A stretch of 8,363 nt of DNA from an uncultured Candidatus Saccharibacteria bacterium (GTDB lineage: Bacteria; Patescibacteriota; Saccharimonadia; Saccharimonadales; Saccharimonadaceae): positions 1 through 8,363 of the forward strand of contig CALIXB010000021.1 of the NCBI GenBank assembly GCA_938046775.1, given 5' to 3'. This document shows positions 1-6,301 of the stretch, piece by piece. The position numbers and the translations under genes are program-made. Under the pieces are notes generated by a model that saw only the letters and a list, made by a program, of their open reading frames with translations, searched no databases and was not told the DNA's origin. Numbering within the stretch: the first letter of the stretch is position 1; every line of letters begins with the position of its first letter.

Positions 1-725
1 GCCTTGTCAGGTAAAAAGCGATCGGGCAGATAGCGGGTGGACAGCCGCGCCGCCGCCACGATGGCATCGTCAGAAATTTTAACGCCGTGATGGACTTCGT
101 ATTTTTCCTTCAAACCGCGCAAAATCGCCACGGTGTCGTCAAAACTCGGCTCGCCGACATAGACCGGCTGGAAGCGCCGCTCTAGGGCTGCGTCTTTTTC
201 GACATGCTGGCGATATTCCGCCAAGGTTGTCGCGCCAATCATGTGTAGTTTACCGCGGGCCAGGGCGGGTTTGAGCATATTGCCGGCGTCCATGCTGCCT
301 TCGGTTTTGCCGGCGCCGACCATGGTGTGAATTTCATCAACGAACAAAATAATTTCGCCGGCGGCTTCTTCAACTTCTTTCAAAATTGCTTTGAGGCGCT
401 CTTCAAATTGACCGCGAAAGCTCGCTCCAGCCAATAAACTAGAAATTTCCAAGGAAATCAGCCGCTTGTCTTTTAGCGACGCCGGTACGTTACCCTTGAC
501 GATACGCTGTGCCAGGGCCTCGACGATGGCGGTTTTACCAACGCCCGGCTCACCGATTAGCACCGGGTTATTTTTAGTGCGCCGACTGAGGATTTGTATG
601 GTGCGGCGAATTTCCTCGTCGCGTCCAATGACGGGGTCGAGCTTGCCTTCGCGTGCCAGTGCCGTGATATCGGTGCCGAATTTTTCCAGTGGTTGCTGTA
701 ACTCTTCTTGTATATTTGGTGGCAT
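1..725 (-). CDS. clpB: ClpB-type AAA+ disaggregase lacking the N-terminal domain (3' part outside window)
   Basis: The visible 241 residues are the first nucleotide-binding domain of a Hsp100 unfoldase. Walker A is GEPGVGKT (residues 58-65), the FRGQFEERLK substrate-loop region is at 103-112, Walker B ends in VDEIH (129-133), and an LERRF arginine-finger segment is at 181-185. The motif KTEGSMDAGNMLKP (140-153) favours ClpB over ClpC. The family uses ATP to pull aggregated proteins apart together with DnaK in the cytoplasm. The coiled-coil middle domain and second ATPase domain would lie beyond position 1. The start is firm: ATG at 725 follows an AGGAGG (730-735), an in-frame TGA lies nine codons upstream with no other start between, and the promoter sits only about 76 bases upstream. 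Walker A is at about residue 206 in E. coli ClpB, so roughly 148 N-terminal residues (the Clp_N domain) are absent. The CIRCE operator upstream fits a heat-shock gene. Confidence 0.88.
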   Translation of the reverse strand, partial: MPPNIQEELQQPLEKFGTDITALAREGKLDPVIGRDEEIRRTIQILSRRTKNNPVLIGEPGVGKTAIVEALAQRIVKGNVPASLKDKRLISLEISSLLAGASFRGQFEERLKAILKEVEEAAGEIILFVDEIHTMVGAGKTEGSMDAGNMLKPALARGKLHMIGATTLAEYRQHVEKDAALERRFQPVYVGEPSFDDTVAILRGLKEKYEVHHGVKISDDAIVAAARLSTRYLPDRFLPDK

Positions 726-807
726 AGGTCCTCCTTTTTCTTTGGCTGTTCATTGCCTAAATTATTACGCCACGACGAGAATCAGAGCGGGGACAATTGA
801 TAAAATT

Positions 808-836
808 ATCATAGCAAATTAGCACTCTCAGTGCAA
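808..836 (-). promoter_or_regulatory. clpB promoter
   Basis: On the minus strand, a -35 box TTGCAC (831-836) and a -10 box TATGAT (808-813) are separated by exactly 17 bases. Transcription would start near 801, giving a leader of about 76 bases before the ATG at 725. The CIRCE operator covers the -35 box and much of the spacer, as expected for repression by HrcA. Assigned by pattern only. Confidence 0.72.
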
Positions 837-845
837 GATTGCTAA
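819..845. promoter_or_regulatory. CIRCE operator (HrcA repressor binding site)
   Basis: The plus strand reads TTAGCACTC, nine bases, then GATTGCTAA. This matches the CIRCE consensus TTAGCACTC-N9-GAGTGCTAA at 17 of 18 positions, with one mismatch (T for G at 839). CIRCE is the operator of the heat-shock repressor HrcA. Here it overlaps the -35 and spacer of the minus-strand clpB promoter and ends 35 bases before the galE extended -10, so it should control clpB rather than galE. The spacer also contains AGTGCAA, a partial extra half-site that forms a tight GCACT-CTC-AGTGC inverted repeat with the left arm. Confidence 0.9.
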
Positions 846-879
846 ATGGAAAAACTTTCCGATTGATAAATATTGTATC

Positions 880-888
880 TGATATAAT
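880..888 (+). promoter_or_regulatory. galE promoter (extended -10)
   Basis: TGATATAAT is a perfect extended -10 element (TGn followed by TATAAT at 883-888). The only -35-like hexamer, TTGATA at 863-868, has a spacer of just 14 bases, so the extended -10 probably carries the activity. The predicted start near 895 gives a leader of about 26 bases, which contains the SD-like AAAGGGAT before the ATG at 921. Confidence 0.6.
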
Positions 889-920
889 AATGATTAGAAT
901 CATAGCGAAAGGGATAATTC

Positions 921-1934
921 ATGAACATTCTCGTTACTGGCGGCGCTGGCTATATCGGCAGCCACACTATCATTGAACTACTGGCGTCGGGACACGGCGT
1001 GGTGGTAGTCGATAATTTGTCGAATTCGTCTGTTGAGAGTTTGCGTCGGGTTGAGGAAATTACCGGCCAGTCAGTGCCATTTTATGAGTTTGACCTACGT
1101 GATCGGGCGCGGCTGGCGGAGTTGTTTAGGTCTGAGACAATTGACGCAGCGATTCATTTTGCGGGTCTGAAGGCCGTCGGCGAGTCGGTGGAAAAGGCGC
1201 TGCTCTATTACCAGAATAACCTAGAAAGCACCTTGACACTGCTGGATGTCATGCAGGAATTTGATGTGAAAAAGCTGGTCTTTTCGAGCTCGGCAACGGT
1301 GTATGGTGACCCAGCGCGGCTGCCGATCACCGAGGATATGCCGTTGTCGGCGACTAATCCGTACGGCCAAACCAAGTTGATGATTGAACAAATTCTACGC
1401 GATGTGGCGGCGACCAAGCAGGGTTGGCAATTCACTTCACTGCGTTATTTCAATCCCGTCGGCGCCCATCCGAGCGGCCGTATCGGCGAAGATCCGTCGG
1501 GTATTCCGAATAATTTGCTGCCGTTTGTGTCGCAAGTGGCAGTCGGCAAGCGCGACTATCTGAGGGTATTCGGCGATGATTATGATACGCCGGATGGCAC
1601 AGGCGTGCGCGATTATATTCACGTGGTTGATCTGGCGCGGGCGCACGTGGCGGCGCTGGAACATTTGGGCGAGCCGGATGAATATAAGGTGTATAACATC
1701 GGTACTGGCCGCGGTACGTCGGTGTTGGAGTTGGTGAAAGCGTTTGAAGTAGCGTCGGGCCGGGAAGTCCCATACCAAATTACGCCGCGCCGACCGGGCG
1801 ACATCGCCGCGTGTTATGCTGATCCGGGCTTGGCAGAAAAAGATTTGGGCTGGCGAGCGGAATTGACCATTGAGGATGCCTGCCGCGATGCCTGGAATTG
1901 GCAAAGTAATAACCCAAACGGTTACGGCGACTAA
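921..1934 (+). CDS. galE: UDP-glucose 4-epimerase
   Basis: A 337-residue cytoplasmic short-chain dehydrogenase of the GalE type, full length for the family. It interconverts UDP-glucose and UDP-galactose using bound NAD. The N-terminal Rossmann glycine motif GGAGYIGSH spans residues 7-15. The catalytic Ser is S124 in SSSATVYG, and the Tyr-Lys pair is Y148 and K152 in NPYGQTK, all at almost the same positions as in E. coli GalE. The Leloir-family segments LRYFNPVGAHPSG and GTGVRDYIHVVDLA and the C-terminal YNIGTGRGTSVLE are also present. The ATG at 921 follows AAAGGGAT at a spacing of about seven bases. It has its own promoter and no Leloir partners nearby, so a role in supplying UDP-sugars for surface glycans is an inference. 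Its stop codon overlaps that of the convergent membrane transferase. Confidence 0.95.
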   Translation: MNILVTGGAGYIGSHTIIELLASGHGVVVVDNLSNSSVESLRRVEEITGQSVPFYEFDLRDRARLAELFRSETIDAAIHFAGLKAVGESVEKALLYYQNNLESTLTLLDVMQEFDVKKLVFSSSATVYGDPARLPITEDMPLSATNPYGQTKLMIEQILRDVAATKQGWQFTSLRYFNPVGAHPSGRIGEDPSGIPNNLLPFVSQVAVGKRDYLRVFGDDYDTPDGTGVRDYIHVVDLARAHVAALEHLGEPDEYKVYNIGTGRGTSVLELVKAFEVASGREVPYQITPRRPGDIAACYADPGLAEKDLGWRAELTIEDACRDAWNWQSNNPNGYGD

Positions 1935-3496
1935 TTGCCAGATTTAGTAAAAATCTTCTTTTCGTAATAATCTGAACGTTTGGCGAGCTCGGCGTTCAGA
2001 TTTTCAATTCCACCGTATTGCTCGGTCAGAGTTTCTTTGATAGAGAACAAATTTGTGCCCAGTCCCAATCGTTCGCCATCAACTTTTACACCCAGTGCCG
2101 CCAAGGTTGATGGGTACATATCAAAGGTCGTAAAGCGGCGGTTTTTTGTACGATCGGTGGTAATGGCCGGATTGATAAACGCATTATAAATTGTTCGCTG
2201 ATAATTGGTGCCAGCGGTTTTTTCATCGTAGTACGATGTTTGCATACCCAAGTGGTCGCCAGAAATTATAATTGTAGTATTTTTATAAAAAGGCTGGTTC
2301 TTTACCCAATTAACAAATTCTGCCACTTGTTTGGACGAGCAAGCGTGGACGTTATCGTATTGATTATTGAAATTTTTAGCACAATTTTCATCCAAATAGC
2401 CGTCGGTGAAATGCGTGTCTGCAGTAAGCAGTTGTAGATTGAACGGTTTATCTGATGCTGCTAGGCGCGAGGCTTCTTCGCTGGCAAATTGGAACAGTTT
2501 TTTGTCTTCATAACCCCACCAAACTTTATAATCGTCAGTAATTTGACCATGCTGTTTGGCGTAATTGTAATCATGAATAGTAAAATTACCGTGTTGTGTG
2601 AGTAGTTTATCGCGTCCGCCGAAACTTGCCTCAGATCCCATAATAAATGTTTGATTATAACCTTGTTTTTGGAGGATTTCCCCCAGGCTATAGGCGCCCG
2701 GCAGAAACTTCTTAAATTCACCTAGCGAGTTATGGTCGCGTCCGCCAACTAAAGTTTCTTTTAGAGGAACGCCAGCTGACTGGGCGGCCATGCCTGCGAC
2801 AGTCCAGCCAGTATTTGTTGCTGGTAAGGCACCGCCTATGCCAGAAGCCTTATTTGAAAATGAGGTATTTTTCATGGCCAACTCTTCTAGCTCCGGAATA
2901 ACAGAGACGTCAGCGCTGCCGCCATTGGCTTTTGAGGCTAGGGTGTTTTCCATCGATTCCAGATAGATATATATCAAATTGCGTTTTTCATCAGGAAAGG
3001 TTAATTTGGCAGTTTTTGGGTTAACATAATTTTCTTCGTATAATTTGGTCGATTGAGTTAGAGCATAAATATAGCCAGGAATGCCGAAGCTTTGAATGAG
3101 TAGTGTGAATGAGATTAAAAACATAGTTAGTGAATAAATTAAAGCATATTTTAATCTCAAAAATGGCAGGATGATTTTTCTTGACGATTTAATTTTATCA
3201 AGGCAAAATGTAATTCCATGATTAAGGTAATTAACGGCTTTTTTTGAAACTGGGATGAAAAGTACGCCAAATAGTAAGAAAACTAGAGGTAGGTTCTGGA
3301 GGGCGGCCGACCATAAATTATCGGATTTACCACCAGCTAGTCCGTTGACAAAGTAGAAAATTATCTCATCAATCTGCGAGTCTTTAAAGACAATTGATTT
3401 ATAACGTGCCGCAATTAAGAAGAATGCTGCCAAAAAGAGTAAGGTAATTGATATTAATTTCGCCCAGAAGCGCTTGGTAAATTTAATTCTTTTCAC
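1931..3496 (-). CDS. OpgB/LtaS-like membrane phosphoglycerol transferase (alkaline phosphatase superfamily)
   Basis: A 521-residue membrane enzyme. Three hydrophobic segments are visible (about residues 12-30, 68-84 and 116-146), followed by an extracytoplasmic sulfatase-fold domain from about 170. Metal and catalytic positions inferred by family pattern are E180 in YIYLESMENT, the probable nucleophile T229 (or T232) in TNTGWTVAGM, H362 in ADTHFTDG and D413-H414 in SGDHLGM. The order, and the phrases around TGWTVAG and GVPL, resemble phosphoglycerol transferase I (OpgB/MdoB) more than classical LtaS, which has five membrane spans. Such enzymes move glycerol phosphate from phosphatidylglycerol to surface polymers or glycans. 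The acceptor here cannot be told. The start is GTG at 3496: an in-frame TGA lies five codons upstream, no SD is present, and a promoter abuts the codon. Cys372 and Cys386 could form an external disulfide. Base composition is visibly AT-richer than in galE. Confidence 0.82.
   Translation of the reverse strand: MKRIKFTKRFWAKLISITLLFLAAFFLIAARYKSIVFKDSQIDEIIFYFVNGLAGGKSDNLWSAALQNLPLVFLLFGVLFIPVSKKAVNYLNHGITFCLDKIKSSRKIILPFLRLKYALIYSLTMFLISFTLLIQSFGIPGYIYALTQSTKLYEENYVNPKTAKLTFPDEKRNLIYIYLESMENTLASKANGGSADVSVIPELEELAMKNTSFSNKASGIGGALPATNTGWTVAGMAAQSAGVPLKETLVGGRDHNSLGEFKKFLPGAYSLGEILQKQGYNQTFIMGSEASFGGRDKLLTQHGNFTIHDYNYAKQHGQITDDYKVWWGYEDKKLFQFASEEASRLAASDKPFNLQLLTADTHFTDGYLDENCAKNFNNQYDNVHACSSKQVAEFVNWVKNQPFYKNTTIIISGDHLGMQTSYYDEKTAGTNYQRTIYNAFINPAITTDRTKNRRFTTFDMYPSTLAALGVKVDGERLGLGTNLFSIKETLTEQYGGIENLNAELAKRSDYYEKKIFTKSGN
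1940..1964 (+). terminator. Possible weak terminator for galE
   Basis: AGATTT (1940-1945), a five-base loop and AAATCT (1951-1956) form a perfect six-pair stem, followed by TCTTTT on the plus strand. It begins six bases after the galE stop and lies inside the 3' coding end of the convergent gene. The stem has only two G-C pairs and the U tract is interrupted, so this may be chance. Confidence 0.28.
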
Positions 3497-3502
3497 TGAT
3501 AC

Positions 3503-3511
3503 ATTATATCA
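3503..3511 (-). promoter_or_regulatory. Promoter of the OpgB/LtaS-like gene, apparently leaderless
   Basis: On the minus strand, TGATATAAT is a perfect extended -10 (TATAAT at 3503-3508). Only six bases separate it from the GTG at 3496, so the usual start point, about seven bases downstream, is the first base of the start codon. A -35 with 17-base spacing would be TTCTCC, a poor match. The same TGATATAAT string occurs before galE. Confidence 0.62.
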
Positions 3512-3536
3512 CTTACGTTTTTTAGGGAGAAAGGGT

Positions 3537-3542
3537 TATAAT
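3537..3542 (+). promoter_or_regulatory. Promoter of the amino acid importer operon, apparently leaderless
   Basis: A perfect TATAAT is followed by exactly six bases and then the ATG at 3549, which puts the expected transcription start on the start codon. There is no clear -35: TTACGT at 3513-3518 (18-base spacer) is a poor match. The GGGAG at 3525-3529 and GGG at 3533-3535 are too far from the ATG (about 19 and 13 bases) to be good SD sites and would lie upstream of the transcript start. Confidence 0.6.
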
Positions 3543-3548
3543 AAAAGC

Positions 3549-4340
3549 ATGAGCAAGAATAAAGCACGTACATTTGGGATTAGTTGGTGGATTGGGCTTG
3601 CATTATTCGCTGGTATGATTTTGTGGATGCTGGGCGATATTTTACAGCGCGACGGCGTGATTGGTTTGAAAACTGATGTGCTGGTTATGGGGACCAATGC
3701 TGGCTTTAAACCATTTGAGTATATTGATAATAATGAAATTGTTGGTTTCGATGTCGATTTGGCGCGGGAAATTGCCAAAAGTATGGGCAAAGAACTGAAA
3801 ATTGAAGATATGTCATTTGACGGGCTATTGCCGGCGTTAGACAGCGGGCAAATTGACATGGTGGCGGCGGGTATGACAGTAACGCCGGAGCGGGCGAAAA
3901 ACGCATTATTTTCCGAGCCGTATTATTCAGCATCGCAGCGCATAATTGTTAAGAAGGGCAGTCCGATTCGCAATAAGCATCAGCTTTCGGGGCGGAAAAT
4001 AGGTGTGCAGCTGGGTACGACTGGCGATACATTGGCATCGAAAATTGCTGGCGCCTCGGTTGCTCAATTTCAGACCGCGCCTAGCGTTTTGCAAGAGCTA
4101 AGTACTGGGAAAATCGAGGCGGTCATTCTGGACGATGCTCCCGCCAAGCAATACGCGGCTGGTTTTCCTGATTTGGAAATTCTGCCGGGTTCGCTGAGTG
4201 ATGAAAGCTATGCGATTGCTATTAAAAAAGATAATAAAGATTTACTCGAAAAGGTTAATAAAGAAATCGCTAAGATGAAACAAGACGGCCGTTACGATAA
4301 ATTAATCCGCAAACACTTTGGCGAGGAGGCGAAATCGTGA
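3549..4340 (+). CDS. Polar amino acid ABC importer, membrane-anchored substrate-binding protein
   Basis: A 263-residue family 3 solute-binding protein (GlnH/ArtJ/HisJ type) that captures an amino acid outside the membrane and passes it to the permease encoded next. One hydrophobic segment (about residues 12-30) is followed by the binding domain: GTNAGFKPFEY (48-58), a VGFDVDLAREIAK segment (65-77), VAAGMTVTPERAK (105-117) whose R116 is the probable carboxylate-binding Arg, SEPYY (122-126), GVQLGTTGD (152-160) and VILDDAPA (192-199). The protein contains no cysteine, so it cannot be a lipoprotein. It is either held by an uncleaved anchor or released by signal peptidase I. The ATG at 3549 is chosen because a TATAAT lies six bases upstream and family similarity begins only after it. 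An in-frame TTG at 3474 would start upstream of the promoter and overlap the divergent gene. Substrate specificity cannot be read from sequence. Confidence 0.88.
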   Translation: MSKNKARTFGISWWIGLALFAGMILWMLGDILQRDGVIGLKTDVLVMGTNAGFKPFEYIDNNEIVGFDVDLAREIAKSMGKELKIEDMSFDGLLPALDSGQIDMVAAGMTVTPERAKNALFSEPYYSASQRIIVKKGSPIRNKHQLSGRKIGVQLGTTGDTLASKIAGASVAQFQTAPSVLQELSTGKIEAVILDDAPAKQYAAGFPDLEILPGSLSDESYAIAIKKDNKDLLEKVNKEIAKMKQDGRYDKLIRKHFGEEAKS

Positions 4341-5047
4341 GTTTCTGGGAAGTGATTTTCGGCGGTGATCGTTGGTTGTTTTTATGGCATGGCCTGGAAG
4401 TAACGTTGGTTTTAACCGTTTTAGCGCTTATTTTAGGGTCAGTAATTGGCATAATCATCGCCCTGATGTGTACGTCGAATTTTCGTCCATTTGGTAGGAT
4501 GAAATTGGGGAAGTTTGCCAAATTTAATCCACTGGCTGGCTTGGGAAAACTTTATGTTGATATTATTCGCGGCACGCCATTGTTGGTGCAATTGTTAATT
4601 ATGTATTATGTGGTGTTTGGCTCGTACCAGTTTATGCCGAAGATTTTTGTGGCGGCAGTGGCGTTCGGTATTAACAGCGGCGCCTACATCGCTGAGATTA
4701 TTCGTGGTGGTATCCAGAGTATTGATAAGGGGCAAATGGAGGCGGCGCGGTCGCTGGGGCTGAGTAATTGGCAAGCGATGCGGCTGGTTATTTTACCGCA
4801 AGCGATGAAAAACTCGCTGCCGGCGCTAATTAGCGAGTTTATTGCTTTACTAAAGGAGACGTCGGTGGTCGGCTGGATTGGCTTGAACGACATTATGCGC
4901 GGCGCTGACAATATTCGTTTTCAGACGGCTACCGCTTTTCAATCGCTGTTTGCCGCAGCGGTGATGTATCTGGTTCTAACAGCGATTTTTACGCGGGTGA
5001 TGGCGCGAGTAGAAAGGAAATTGAAGCATGACGATGATCAGCGTTAA
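4337..5047 (+). CDS. Polar amino acid ABC importer, permease subunit (HisM/GlnP type)
   Basis: A 236-residue inner-membrane permease with hydrophobic segments near residues 18-46, 80-96, 102-120, 160-182 and 200-222. The family EAA loop that contacts the ATPase is EAARSLGLSNWQAMRLVILP (135-154). The VDIIRGTPLLVQLL segment (74-87) is typical of amino acid importers of the HisQM/GlnP group, in which a single permease usually forms a homodimer. The linker after the first membrane segment (about 46-72) carries extra basic residues and looks longer than is usual in GlnP. The GTG start at 4337 overlaps the binding-protein stop (GTGA) and follows a strong GAGGAGG at a seven-base spacing, which points to translational coupling. 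No second permease gene is present in this operon. Confidence 0.92.
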   Translation: MSFWEVIFGGDRWLFLWHGLEVTLVLTVLALILGSVIGIIIALMCTSNFRPFGRMKLGKFAKFNPLAGLGKLYVDIIRGTPLLVQLLIMYYVVFGSYQFMPKIFVAAVAFGINSGAYIAEIIRGGIQSIDKGQMEAARSLGLSNWQAMRLVILPQAMKNSLPALISEFIALLKETSVVGWIGLNDIMRGADNIRFQTATAFQSLFAAAVMYLVLTAIFTRVMARVERKLKHDDDQR

Positions 5048-5750
5048 AGATTTGAAAAAAACATTCGGTAAAAACCGCGTGCTGCGTGATATTGACGTGG
5101 AAATTGACGAGGGTGAAATCGTCGTGGTAGTTGGCTCCAGCGGCTCCGGTAAATCGACGTTTTTACGCTGCTTGAACTTGTTGGAAGAGCCGACATCCGG
5201 CGAAATTATCGTCGATGGCGTTAAAATTACCGATCCGCATGTCAATTTGAATGCTTTGCGCCAAACTATCGGTATGGTTTTTCAGCAATTTAATTTGTTT
5301 CCGAACCTCAGCGTGATTGAAAATATTAAACTAGCGCCTAAAAAACTCCGCAAATTATCGGATAAAAAGGCGACGCGCTTGGCGCGAGGTTTGCTGGACG
5401 ATGTCGGGCTGCTGGATAAGGCGGACGCCTCGCCTGACAGTCTATCAGGCGGCCAAAAACAGCGGGTGGCGATCGCCCGGGCGCTGGCGATGGAGCCAAA
5501 AATCATGTTGTTCGATGAGCCAACTAGTGCCCTTGACCCAGAAATGATTGGCGAAGTGCTGGATGTGATTCGCAAAGTTGCTGAAAAAGGCATGACGATG
5601 GTAATCGTGACGCACGAGATGAAATTTGCCCGCGAGGTCGGCACGCGGATGATTTTTCTGGATAAGGGCGAAATAATCGAAAATGGTACGCCAGCCCAGG
5701 TGATGGATCACCCGAAAACCGAGCGCGCTAAAAAATTCTTCGCCAAATAA
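5028..5750 (+). CDS. glnQ: Polar amino acid ABC importer, ATP-binding subunit (GlnQ type)
   Basis: A 240-residue cytoplasmic ATPase, full length for the GlnQ/HisP group. It powers uptake of the amino acid delivered by the binding protein encoded first in the operon. Walker A is GSSGSGKST (36-44), the Q-loop is QQFNLFPN (86-93), the signature is LSGGQKQR (139-146), Walker B is IMLFDEP with catalytic E164, the D-loop is SALD (167-170) and the switch His is H196 in VTHEM. All catalytic residues are intact. The ATG at 5028 lies 20 bases inside the permease gene after AAAGGA (5013-5018). A second ATG at 5034 is possible but less well spaced. The gene ends the operon, 14 bases before the convergent Nudix stop. 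The symbol reflects family type, since the substrate is not proven to be glutamine. Confidence 0.93.
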   Translation: MTMISVKDLKKTFGKNRVLRDIDVEIDEGEIVVVVGSSGSGKSTFLRCLNLLEEPTSGEIIVDGVKITDPHVNLNALRQTIGMVFQQFNLFPNLSVIENIKLAPKKLRKLSDKKATRLARGLLDDVGLLDKADASPDSLSGGQKQRVAIARALAMEPKIMLFDEPTSALDPEMIGEVLDVIRKVAEKGMTMVIVTHEMKFAREVGTRMIFLDKGEIIENGTPAQVMDHPKTERAKKFFAK

Positions 5751-5780
5751 TCTAAGCGGTCTAGTTATAATTCGCTCAGA
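5751..5780 (-). terminator. Possible weak terminator between convergent genes
   Basis: TCTAAGCG (5751-5758) and CGCTCAGA (5773-5780) can pair with one mismatch around a 14-base loop. On the minus strand the stem is followed by TTATTT, so it could end the Nudix transcript. On the plus strand there is no U tract after it. The large loop and mismatch make this uncertain. Confidence 0.25.
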
Positions 5781-6232
5781 ACTGGAACTTCTGTCAATTT
5801 GTTAACTAGTTGGTTCAGGTCAACCTCTGTCAGATAACTCGGTAAAATCCGCGTGGTTTTTGGATCAACAAAGCCACATCTCGCCACTTCTTTGACTCCG
5901 TGCGATGTTTGTTTCAGGTCGATGTGCTGGTAATCTTGCCAGTTGGTGATGAGAAAGAAAAATTCCAATTGCTCATTTGGGCCGTGTGCTGATTGTTCGC
6001 CTGATTCGGCGAATTGTTGTATGAATAACAACTTTCCGATCTCTGGTTCAACACCCGTTTCTTCAATCATCTCCCGATGCAAACCGTCCAGCAAACTTTC
6101 ACCGCTTTTCAAGCCGCCGCCCGGCGTACACCAAAAATTACGCCCTTTGCCATTGTTGGCGGTCAATTGTTGGCAAAAAAGCTCGCCCTGATAGCTTACG
6201 ATAATTCCGCGTACATTAACTCGTTGCTGCAT
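5765..6232 (-). CDS. Nudix hydrolase
   Basis: A 155-residue cytoplasmic protein with a complete Nudix box fitting GX5EX7REUXEEXGU: G39, E45, R53-E54, E57-E58 and G60 in the segment from TPGGG to EETGV. These residues bind the metal and drive hydrolysis of a nucleoside diphosphate linked to another group. The domain occupies most of the chain, with a C-terminal tail (about 105-155) containing no other motif I recognise. Substrate could be a damaged nucleotide, a nucleotide sugar or a dinucleotide polyphosphate, and the sequence does not decide. The ATG at 6232 follows AAAGGAGG with a four-base gap, a strong SD. The gene lies 69 bases downstream of tRNA-Pro on the same strand. I see no convincing promoter between them, so it may be read from the tRNA promoter. 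Confidence 0.88.
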   Translation of the reverse strand: MQQRVNVRGIIVSYQGELFCQQLTANNGKGRNFWCTPGGGLKSGESLLDGLHREMIEETGVEPEIGKLLFIQQFAESGEQSAHGPNEQLEFFFLITNWQDYQHIDLKQTSHGVKEVARCGFVDPKTTRILPSYLTEVDLNQLVNKLTEVPVLSEL

Positions 6233-6301
6233 AAAACCTCCTTTAGTTTGCTAGCTGCCAGAGGTTCTAATTGATCGAACGTACGCTTCAAATAATTCCC
6301 G

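Noticed and set aside
466..822. Plus-strand open frame of 118 codons facing clpB
   Set aside because: It lies antisense to the conserved Walker A region of clpB, has no SD or family motif, and runs through the clpB promoter and into CIRCE.
1208..1904. Several minus-strand open frames inside galE
   Set aside because: They are antisense to an intact, fully conserved gene and carry no start signals or motifs.
3474..3548. Upstream TTG start that would add 25 residues to the binding protein
   Set aside because: It overlaps the start of the divergent gene, lies upstream of the TATAAT at 3537-3542, and the extra residues show no family similarity.
3497..3548. Possible shared operator or riboswitch between the divergent genes
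   Set aside because: The space is almost filled by two core promoters, the transcripts appear to lack leaders, and I see no inverted repeat of useful length.
4338..4340. Possibility that UGA is recoded, as in Gracilibacteria and Absconditabacteria
   Set aside because: UGA ends the binding-protein and first exporter genes exactly where the next gene starts, and no conserved gene here contains an in-frame UGA.
5751..5764. Small gene or recombination site between the importer ATPase and the Nudix gene
   Set aside because: The gap is only 14 bases and shows no repeat beyond the weak hairpin already listed.
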